Assembly: GCA_050084515.1 (NCBI GenBank)
Contig: CM114272.1
Span: 62,558,001 to 62,622,000 of the forward strand
Source of the DNA: Blasia pusilla
Taxonomy: Eukaryota; Marchantiophyta; Marchantiopsida; Blasiales
DNA length: 64,000 bases
Reading direction: 5' to 3'
The position numbers were made by a program, and so were the translations under genes. The stretch's first letter is position 1, and every line of letters starts with the position of its first letter. Positions 55,371-64,000 of the stretch are shown piece after piece. The notes beneath the pieces are model-generated. The model was not told where the DNA came from and ran no database searches. It saw only the letters and a list, made by a program, of their open reading frames with translations.

Positions 55371-56258
55371 CCCTTGCTGGACAAACTCCAGTGCAACTGG
55401 CTCCATCAGACGCTGCAGTCGTTGGGGTGAAAATGGTGCAAGAGACAAGCTTCACCATCCCAACTCACCATGGGCCACTCAAATCTGCAGATTGCGGTCC
55501 CTACTGAACACGAATGCCTCACCTTACAGGTCGTTATCCCAAAAGTGCGCAATTTCACGGCTATTGCAGAGAACCGCTAGGAATGCTATTCAAAAACCAG
55601 CACTTCACAGCGGAGTCAGAGCAGCGCTAGGGTAAACTCCCAATCCTTCATGCCTTTACGAGTAGCTTTGCTCAACAATATAAGAGGCCGCCCTTAAGCC
55701 TGAATCTCTGGCTGAATGTTTGCCGGGGGGAGAAGAATTGCAGTACTGAAACTCTAGCTGAGAAAGCAGACACTACGAAAGTGTGGAGAGAGGAGACGAA
55801 GCTTTGCGAGCCACCACGACCCATATATATGAGTCTCTCGCTCTCTCTCGTTATCGTTTCAATCTGTTATCGAACGACATGAAGAACTAAACGATGAAAG
55901 ACAAGTCTAGAGGCCCGTCACAAACAGCGCGATCAGAATAACACTGGAATTTGTGCCGCGGACGTTAAAGAGAGCCAAAGATTAACATTCGATGCGTCAG
56001 ACACCAAGACAACAAAGACAAGGAAAATGAAGAGTTCTAAGATGATGGCTGCTCGTCAATTGCCATCAGTGCTCTCAATCACTGACTAGCAAAGGGCGAG
56101 AGGAGCTGAGTCGGTTGCGCGAGGAGAGTCGCTGTGGATCATAAAAAAATCATAGAATACCTACCGAAGAGCGATCTGGAAGCGAAGAGGTCGTGCAAAA
56201 GTTACCAGGCACATCGAAATCTTCGACGTGGAAACGCGCGCGCATGATTGCACAGATA
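55371..56258 (-). repeat. Left arm of a large imperfect inverted repeat
   Basis: About 888 bp match the reverse complement of 56,776-57,687 at roughly 85-90% by eye, e.g. GCAACTGGCTCCATCAGACG, AGAGACAAGCTTCACCATCC and GAGCGATCTGGAAGCGAAGA. It is an inverted copy of the CHL1 upstream region. Confidence 0.85.
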
Positions 56259-56775
56259 TTACAATCGATCGGAGCCCTGAATCACCCGATCCCGGTCATG
56301 ATACCCCCCTCGTCTCCTTCCGGCGATCGCACGCCCTTCGCCCCTCCTTTCTTCTTCGGTAGGATAGGTACCTCAAGCTCCTCGTGAAAAGTTGCACCAC
56401 TTCACTCCGGGAAGTCTACATGTGGCTACAACCACTAACGCATTGACTAAGTGTCCTATTCGTCGGTAGCGAGACTAATCAGGAAAATTATCCTTAATTG
56501 AGAAGCCAGGTGTTCCATTTAGTGCGACCTTTATATTTGAGTAGCACCTCTTCAGGTTACCATACTTGTCTCGTGAAACAAGAGCGATGGGAACCAGGGA
56601 AGGCGTCCGCCCTTTCCCGCGCTTTTCTCACGCCCAATATGGCGCGGCTGTTTCCGTATGGATCACTTCTGAAGATTTGAACCGCGCTCTCTCAGCCTCA
56701 AATTCGTGGTCCTCTTGCCCTTCAATCCTACGCATGGCTTTTACAGCATTGTAGCGCACTCTTCTTATCTGTGTA
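56259..56775. other. Spacer of the large inverted repeat
   Basis: About 517 bp unique between the arms. The minus strand has an open stretch (about 56,640-56,765) with charged residues such as AMRRIEGQEDHEFEAERA; whether it is an exon is unclear. Confidence 0.35.
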
Positions 56776-57194
56776 GACATGCGCGAGCGTTGCAGCGTTG
56801 AAGATTTGGATGTGCCTGGTAACTATTGCTGGGCCTCTTCGCTTCCAGATCGCTCTTCGGTAGGTGTTCTATGCATTTACTTATGATCCACAGCGACTCT
56901 CCTCGCGCATCCGACTCAGCTGCGTTAGCTATCCGCGCCTCTGGCCCTTTGCTAGTCAGTGATTGAGAGAAGTGATGGCAATTGACAAGCAGCCCATCAT
57001 CTTAGAACTCTTCATTTTCCTTGTCCGTGTCGTTTTGGTATCTGGCGCATCGAATGTTAATGTTTTGCTCTCTTTCATGTCCGCGGCACAAACTTCAGTG
57101 GTATTCTGATCACGCTGTTTGTGACGGGCCCCTACACTTGTCGTTCACAGTGTAATTAATGTCGTTTGATAACAGATTTAAACGATAAAAAGAG

Positions 57195-57234
<40 letters not shown>

Positions 57235-57687
57235 ATGTGTAGGGGTCGGTGCGGCTCGCAATGCTTTGTCTCCTCTCTCCACACTTTTGTAGTATCTGCT
57301 TTCTCAGCTAGAGTTTCAGTGCTACAATTCTTCTCCCCCCAGCAAACATTCAGCCCACGCTTAAGCGCGGCCTCTTATATTGTAAAGCAAAGCTACTCGT
57401 AAAGTTGTGCGGATTCGGAATTTTGCCCTAGCGCTGCTCTGACTCCGCTGTGAAGTGCTGGTTTCTGAAGAGTATTCCTAGCGGTTCTCTGCATTAGCCG
57501 TGAAACTGCGTACGTTTGGGATAACGACCTGTGAGGTTAGGCATTCGTGTTCAATAGGGACCGCAATCGGCAGGTTTGAGTGACCCATGGTGTGTAGGGA
57601 TGGTGAAGCTTGTCTCTTGCACAATTTTCACCCCACTGATTGTAGCGTCTGATGGAGCCAGTTGCACTTCAGTTTGTCCTGCGAGGG
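56776..57687 (+). repeat. Right arm of the inverted repeat; upstream region of CHL1
   Basis: Partner of 55,371-56,258. It ends about 260 bp before the CHL1 start codon and so probably contains its promoter and leader. An AG microsatellite lies at about 57,200-57,231, matched in the left arm only by a short CT-rich piece. Confidence 0.8.
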
Positions 57688-57944
57688 ATCATCGCACCAT
57701 CCACATCCCTCGATCAGACAGTTTCTCGATTTGAGTTACCCGATTTGCTTGGTTTTGCTGGAATCAGAGCTACCCGATTTGCTTGGTTTTGCTGGAATTG
57801 CATGTAGATGTGCTGACCCTCGTCTATCGGATGTGCTTGATCCTCGTTGCATGACGTCCTGGATATGGACGTAAAAGTTCGAGTGCCGATGACGAAAGTG
57901 GGGAATCTCTGAGAATCCTAGTTTCAGTGGCTCCGCAAATTACT

Positions 57945-60900
57945 ATGGAGCGACCAGAGGACGATCCGGTCGAATTTCCTGCGTTTCCGTTCAAGCCTTA
58001 TCCAATACAGCTGGAATTCATGAGAGCGGTGTACAGCGCAATACAGAAAGGGGGAGTCGCCGTCGTCGAGAGTCCTACAGGTATTTCAAATGTGAATACT
58101 GATGAATGTCCCGAAGTTTTTTCTTATGCGTATGTGCCGGTATCTGCCGAGGGTGGTCATGTCCGCAACCTCGTCCCGCGTAAATGTTTCTTCACGTTCT
58201 TTCACCACAGTTGAGCATTAAACCGACCGCAGACAAAGATCTCAGGAAGGGTTCAGGCCTTCTCTTTTTCCAGTGCTCTTCATATTAGTTGGTCTCTGGT
58301 ATGCAGGAACTGGGAAGACGCTTAGTCTTATTTGCAGTGCAGTACAGTGGTTGCTAGACCAACACAAGGATAGAGCTCCTCCGCCTGAAGGTCCTCTGAA
58401 CACTGTTGTTGGGAAGACGAACACATCAGCCGAAGAAGAGCCTGACTGGATGTCCAGCTTCGTAGTCAAGAATGAAGAGAAGATCAGGAACGAGAAGGGT
58501 GTTCAGAAGTGGATGTTGAAGCCGAAAACATGCCAAGGTACGAACAGTCTAGGAAATAGGACACTCCTGTCTTTCGGAAATGCGAAGGAGAGTTGTGAGC
58601 GCAGCAGTACTCGACAGACTGAATCTTGGTCGGTCAAGGCCAAACCTGGTCTCGACGATGATGAGGAATTTGTTATGGAGGATTACTGCAGCGACGAGGA
58701 CACTGTGAAAGAGGCGAAAAGGAAACTTGATTGTTCTATGTCCAGCAGCAGTGATGATGACAGCGACGACAGTGCTGGTGAAGAGCCGCTGAAGGTGTTC
58801 TTCTGCAGTCGTACTCACTCGCAACTCTCCCAGTTTGTCGGAGAGCTCCAACGCACTGCCTTCTCCTCTTCTCTCCGAACTGTGTCCCTTGGATCTCGAA
58901 AAAATCTCTGTATCAACCCTGGTGTGTATCTGCCCTCATCTTCACCTATCATCTCCTTTACATGTCCGACGATTAGTCTGTCCTGAATTCTAGTCCTAGG
59001 ATGTACAGAGGGGCAGCGAAGGGTTTAACCTCTAGGGTCTGGCAAGAACGCCTGTATCATCTGTAGTTCGTATCTGGTCCACACGCCACCTAGCACATGG
59101 TATGGCTTGTCAATGTTATTGCCCTTGTTTCTGTCGCACAACTCGATCAGTTTTACTGCGACTCTCCAACGCTGATTTTATATGGCATTATCACGTTGAG
59201 CACATCGCAGTCCTGTAAGCGTGCAGGAGGACCACAATGACTGTTAACGTAATGCATAGTTGGGAAACCCTGATAGATAGATGGTTTAAGACGTTCTACC
59301 TATCAGGGATTCAAGACCTTCCATCACAGGGTTTTGAAGAAATCATTTGCCTGAGAATGGGATGGATTTGTCATGTGGAAATACTAAATTTTCCGGACCT
59401 GATCTCGCGAGATTATGGATTGTCGATCTGGATAAATTTCTGCCCATTTTCAGCGTTTCTTAGGTCGAAGGAGTGGCTTCTTCTGACAATGTGTCTCTTC
59501 TCTACTAACGCTTGACATAGTGCTCAGCGGTTGCTGCACTGGGGAGTTCGTCAAGAATCAACGATAAATGCCTGGAGCTACAGGACAAACAATCGAAAAA
59601 GGTGGCTAGTAAGATTGGACTGACTGGGGAGAAAAGCCAGAGAAAGACTACACCCAAGGGATGCCCGATGCTGAGCAAGCGGAAACTGCAGAAACGGTTC
59701 GTTGAGGAGGCGCTCGAAGGGGATGCCCTTGATATAGAAGACTTGGTCGAACTTGGGAGTAAGATTGGAACATGTCCTTACTACGGTTCACGTCGAATGG
59801 TACCAGTTTCAGATCTAGTAGTCTTACCGTACCAGTCTTTGCTTCACCGAGCTACTCGTGAATCTCTGGGAATAAAGCTGAAGGACTCTGTAGTGGTGAT
59901 TGACGAAGCACACAACCTTGTGGACACGATATCGAACATTCACAGCTGCCAAGTGACTAACCAGCAATTGAAGCAGGTGCACTCACAACTTTCGGATTAT
60001 CTCGAGAAGTTTAGAAAGCGTCTGGCGGCTAGTAACAAGCGCTACATCCAAATGTTGTTGTCTCTCATAAGTTCTTTCATAAGATTAATATCCAGCTCAC
60101 CCGAAGCTGGCAAAGCCAACACCAGAATGATGACTATCAATGATTTCGTGTTCTCGATGGGGATCGACAATCTTAATCTGTTCAAGGTTCGACGGTACAT
60201 CAAAGAGAGCAATATTGTGCACAAGGTGAGCAGTTACGGAGAGAAGTTTTCACTGCAGCAGATTGCGATTGTTGGAAACGGCGCCGCAACGTCTGGTAGA
60301 GGATCTTTGACAGGTTTTCACATGCTAGCCGAGTTTGTATTGGCTCTAACAAACGCGGACAGCGATGGTCGAGTTTTGTTGATGCCAAGGACATTAGAAG
60401 ATCAGTCTCTAGAGGCAGGCGATGGATCTCTCAAGTTCATCATGCTAAATGCGGCTAAAAATTTCGCAGAAGTTTTGGAAGAGGCCAGGGCGGTGATCCT
60501 TGCTGGGGGAACCCTGCAGCCTGTCGAGGAACTGAGAGTTCGTTTGTTTCCGCACTTACCTGAAGAGCAGGTGCACATGTTTTGCTGTGGTCACATTGTG
60601 CCCCCTGAGAGCATTCTTCCCCTTGCCATCGCTCGCGGGCCTAGCAACCGGACATTCGACTTCACGTATCAGTCTCGAAGCTCCCCTTCAATTATGGAAG
60701 AGCTGGGAAGGCTAATCAACAACATCTCGTCCGTTGTTCCCGAAGGCATCGTGGTGTTCTTCCCGTCCTTCGATTACGAGAACCAGGTGTTCAACTCATG
60801 GAAATCTGCTGGTACACTTTCTGCCATTGAGACTAAGAAAGCGGTATTCAGAGAACCACGAGATGCAACAACTCTGGAAGAAGTTTTGCGACGGTACAGA

Positions 60901-61410
60901 GAGAGCGTATCGGAGCAGGAGGGGAAGAAAACGGGTGCCCTTCTGATGTGTGTTGTTGGGGGCAAGATGTCTGAAGGTATCAATTTCAGCGATGGAATGG
61001 GACGATGTGTGGTAATGGTCGGATTGCCCTACCCGAGTCCTTCCGACCCAGAACTGGTGGAACGGATGAAATACATCGACCGATTGGCTGGAGCAATAGG
61101 GACTGGCACTCTTACTTCCAGAAGTGGGCAGAAAGGCAGAGAGTACTATGAGAACCTTTGCATGAAGGCCGTTAATCAATCCATAGGAAGGTCTATCCGA
61201 CACATACGAGATTACGCAGCCATATTGTTGGTTGATGTGCGTTACACTTCAGGGGGAATTGATTCAGGTCCTTCATCTAAGCTGCCTGGTTGGATCAGAA
61301 CAAGGTTGACAAAGGTGACAGGAAGTTTCGGAGAAGTGCATAAACACTTGCATCAATTTTTCAAATACAATCGTCTCAAAAATATGGAAGAAGACCATGC
61401 AGGGGTTTAG
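57945..61410 (+). CDS. CHL1: CHL1/DDX11-family Fe-S DNA helicase, 3 exons, 877 aa
   Basis: A superfamily 2 XPD-type 5'-3' DNA helicase that acts in sister-chromatid cohesion and replication-fork maintenance in the nucleus. Exons are 57945-58080, 58307-58921 and 59528-61410; introns are GT-AG and the sum is 2634 nt (877 codons plus stop), the usual family size. Motif I ESPTGTGKT is at residues 42-50 and is split by intron 1, DEAH at 376-379, SEGINF and QSIGRSIRH at about 801-809. The four Fe-S cluster cysteines are in NLCINP, RINDKC, KGCPM and GTCPYYGSR. An acidic Ser/Asp insert ([15 protein letters not shown]) precedes [13 protein letters not shown]. The ATG at 57,945 is the first in the frame that starts the conserved [13 protein letters not shown] block. 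No break or missing motif is seen. It converges with the amylase gene. Confidence 0.93.
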
Positions 61411-62586
61411 CACACTTGGCGCAGATTGAAATTTCTCTCTGAATAACCGTTTGTCACGACATTGACGCACGGCTTTTAGTCACCCCAATATTTCGGGACT
61501 GTTCGAACTACATTTACTCATTGGAAAGAGAAGAGTGAAATCCTGTTTGCAAATATAAGAGCTATTCATTGAACTCAACCTCCCCCTGAATTCTATCATT
61601 ACTGTCGGTAGTGATAGAATTCAGGGGAGAGTCGTCAGTATTATGAGAACATCTTTCTGACAAGTACTAGTGTCAAAAAAATCGCAGAGGCATTCAGTGA
61701 ACTGACTTTAAATGTAAATCGCCTGTGGTTATATGGAAAAAAGTAAAGTGACGCCACGGAATGTCCTTCGAATTTACTACGTGGCATTCGGATAGGGTTC
61801 GGATAGAATTCATTCAAGGAACATTAGAAAGTAGGGGTATTTTAAGGCTAGGAACCTGCCTAGTTCCACATTTACAAAGACATGGAAATATGGGATGGTG
61901 GGAAGTTGCTGAATGCCGGGACCCCAGCCCTATCTGTCAACGGATAAAATAATTTAGTGAATACTCACATCTACAACCGGGCCGACGGAGCCTCACTAAG
62001 AGCAAAATCAAATATCCTAATTTTGCGTTTCGGATTTTATAGATTAGACTATAGCAGCTTTTTCCCTCTTCCCAACCGAACCTTCGCGTATATGCTATTC
62101 GTGACCCTCTTCGCTGGTTTACGGACGTGTATCGATAGAGAAGTTGACCTGAATACACCCTCCGAGGATCACCTGATCCCAATTCTTCTTGAAAGTTATG
62201 TGTGTGAAAGAACATGCAATTATAGTCGACATCAAATCGTTAGGCGATTCCACGGTCGAGTTAGCAACTCCTCGTACAGTCAAAGGCCGATTGTCCCAGA
62301 TCTTGTCCAAAATTTGTCGGCGTCGGCCCGGTTGTAGGATGTGTTCCTTCAACGCAGCTCCCTGCGTAAAACTTCTACATTCTTTCTAGGGCGCACAGGA
62401 ACACAGGATGTGTTAATACAATCATGCAGAAAGTCATATTTTACGCCACGGATAAAGGGCGAAGTCATACTTTATGCCATGGATGGAAGTCACGATTCTT
62501 AGGATTGAAACCTTAGATGCTGGACGAGCTCACAGGCCCTACAAATCCATACCCAAGTTCCTGTTCATTGCCTGTATGGATCAAAG
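61411..62586. other. Convergent intergenic region between CHL1 and alpha-amylase
   Basis: It contains the 3' flanks of both genes, and a strong hairpin at 61,583-61,627. No other gene is supported. Confidence 0.5.
61583..61627. repeat. Perfect 16-bp inverted repeat with 13-nt loop
   Basis: CCCCTGAATTCTATCA (61,583-61,598) pairs fully with TGATAGAATTCAGGGG (61,612-61,627). It lies 172 bp after the CHL1 stop codon. Confidence 0.9.
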
Positions 62587-63886
62587 CTATGATTTCGGTT
62601 CTTCACCCTCTGGCCACATGTGTCGCTCCCAAACGGCGTAGGATTGTCCACAGGTGGCAAGACTCCAACCCCAGCCAGGATCCCAGTCGCCATCACCTAA
62701 TTTCATACTCAGTCTTCCATCGATGCTTGCCGCGTAGATATCTCCATTTGCTTCTAGTATTGTAACAGAAGAGCGACTGTGTAGGCCATTGCTTTTCCGG
62801 ATTTGTACCTGTGTACGATAGATGTACACCAATGCACCATAGCTCTTAGACAAAGACCGCAACGAGTCCACTTCTGTCAAGAAGCTCTTAGAAGTCTCTT
62901 CTAAGTACTTAGTCCGAAACGACCAACAAAGTTCACGGGTTAGACAGACTCTGTACCAGATCGATGATCGCATTCCGAATATCCTCTCCCCAGTCGCAAA
63001 AGTGATCGTAAAAAACCGTAGGTTGCCCAGGGTGGGTCAAAATGTATGCATAACCCTGGCAGACAAGAAATCGGTTGTCTTAGAAAGTAGATAGTCCCTG
63101 ATGAGTAGCCTTGTAAGATGATGTAAACAAACACGTTGGGACAATTCGGCCCCAGACGAGTTTGGCATCCATTAGTTTGAGAGAGCCGACTTATGCTGCC
63201 TCTCTCCCTAAGTTATACATTAAGCCCCTTTCCCAGAGTGTATTTAATAGAGCGATTTTTTCCATAATCTTTTCCTGGCAAGAATGTCAGATTTTAATTT
63301 CAATCTTTGAGTTAAATATCTTTGAGTTAAATATACGCACCAACATGATGTGTTCACTTGGGAAGGGCCAATGACCCTGCATATCCACAGGCACACCAGC
63401 ATTAAGTTCTAGACAATAACTGCATAGTTAGCTTGCTTAGCTCACTACTGCTTAATTATACTGAAACTAAAGTTTCTGATGCGACTTGGATACTAATCGG
63501 CACTCTCTCCCATCAACTCTATCAGTCACAATCCTCTAAAGTAAGCGTAGTCGAACACATTTGTAATGTAAGTAAACGCTAGCTTATGGGTTCCTGCGAT
63601 GTCAGGGAACATGTCAAAGCAAAAAAACTGACCACAACTTCATTCTGGGTCTTTGTGCCAAAATTAAAGACTTGCTGTCTAGACGCTGATTCACTGGGTT
63701 CACATTTTATGGATCATAAATTGATGATACAGAAACAAGAATGATATGTTTGACATACACCTGTGTTGATCCCGTATCATGATTCTCCACGAATGTTACT
63801 GCCCTTGAGCACCACATGCCAATCATTCCAGGAGGCTTGCCATTAGGGTCCTTCAACCTCCACCACTCTCTCCGTTTACACGCCTC
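62587..63886 (-). CDS. AMY: Alpha-amylase, 3' four exons (gene continues beyond the right edge)
   Basis: A GH13 endo-1,4-alpha-glucan hydrolase that degrades starch. Four in-phase exons on the minus strand are visible: 63886-63761 ([16 protein letters not shown] then [14 protein letters not shown]), 63376-63341 ([12 protein letters not shown]), 63055-62957 ([19 protein letters not shown]) and 62808-62587 ([10 protein letters not shown] to YAVWER and the stop). All introns are GT-AG and every exon is phase 0. The ENHDTGST block is conserved region IV with the transition-state-stabilising Asp; family members usually have DNHD, here Glu replaces the first Asp. The last exon is the C-terminal beta-sheet domain typical of plant amylases. 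The catalytic nucleophile and acid/base, and any signal or transit peptide, lie beyond 64,000, so the subcellular class cannot be told. The 160 codons seen would be about a third of the protein. Confidence 0.9.
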
Positions 63887-64000
63887 CTACACGTTCGACT
63901 TTCCACAATTAGCCCATTTGACCTTCCTTGCATGGGTAAGTTCCCAAAGTTATTTTGAGCCCACACTGCATCATTCACTTGCTATCTCAAGGAATGATAG

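Noticed and set aside
57927-57944. GTG at 57,927 as CHL1 start
   Set aside because: A nuclear plant gene would use the ATG at 57,945, directly before the conserved N-terminal block.

Overview
The window is nuclear DNA of a land plant or close streptophyte relative. Genes are split by short GT-AG introns, an ABCB19-type transporter and a plant-type alpha-amylase are present, and long AT-rich spacers are full of LTR retrotransposon debris. The retroelement types and the intronless armadillo-repeat gene make a non-seed plant (bryophyte-like) my best guess, but the species cannot be fixed from the sequence.

Layout. 1-5.9 kb: a decayed Ty3/gypsy element, cut by the left edge, whose pol region carries a complete-looking C5 cytosine methyltransferase between protease and reverse transcriptase and a PHD finger after the integrase. 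5.9-19.3 kb: repeat-rich spacer with a copia LTR fragment, a gypsy RNase H relic, a ~1 kb solo LTR with target-site duplication, a minisatellite and Helitron-like short elements. 19.5-24.5 kb: a 981-codon intronless armadillo-repeat gene with a long leader. 24.6-30.5 kb: spacer with one longer Helitron-like element. 31.0-37.4 kb (minus): an 11-exon ABCB19-like auxin/ABC transporter whose exons sum to exactly 1295 codons plus stop, with a 37/39-bp minisatellite starting at its stop codon. 38.4-53 kb: second repeat zone with a retroelement tail, a full-length copia element (41,797-47,393) with both LTRs, primer-binding site and 5-bp TSD, a gypsy gag relic, and a second copy of the ~1 kb solo LTR inserted in it. 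53.3-54.0 kb (minus): a two-exon unrecognised basic protein. 55.4-57.7 kb: a large imperfect inverted repeat whose right arm is the 5' flank of the next gene. 57.9-61.4 kb (plus): CHL1/DDX11 Fe-S DNA helicase in three exons, 877 aa. 62.6 kb to the right edge (minus): the 3' four exons of an alpha-amylase gene, convergent with CHL1.

The host genes have unrelated jobs (membrane transport, sister-chromatid cohesion, starch breakdown, a protein-interaction scaffold) and show no operon-like grouping. The transposons are nested and mutated. Most stops in the methyltransferase element fit C-to-T change at CAG, CGA or TGG codons, as expected for heavily methylated DNA. The most striking system is this element encoding both a DNA-methylation writer and a histone-tail reader fold. 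Exon limits were placed by hand from splice signals, frame continuity and family similarity recalled from general knowledge; no database search was run.
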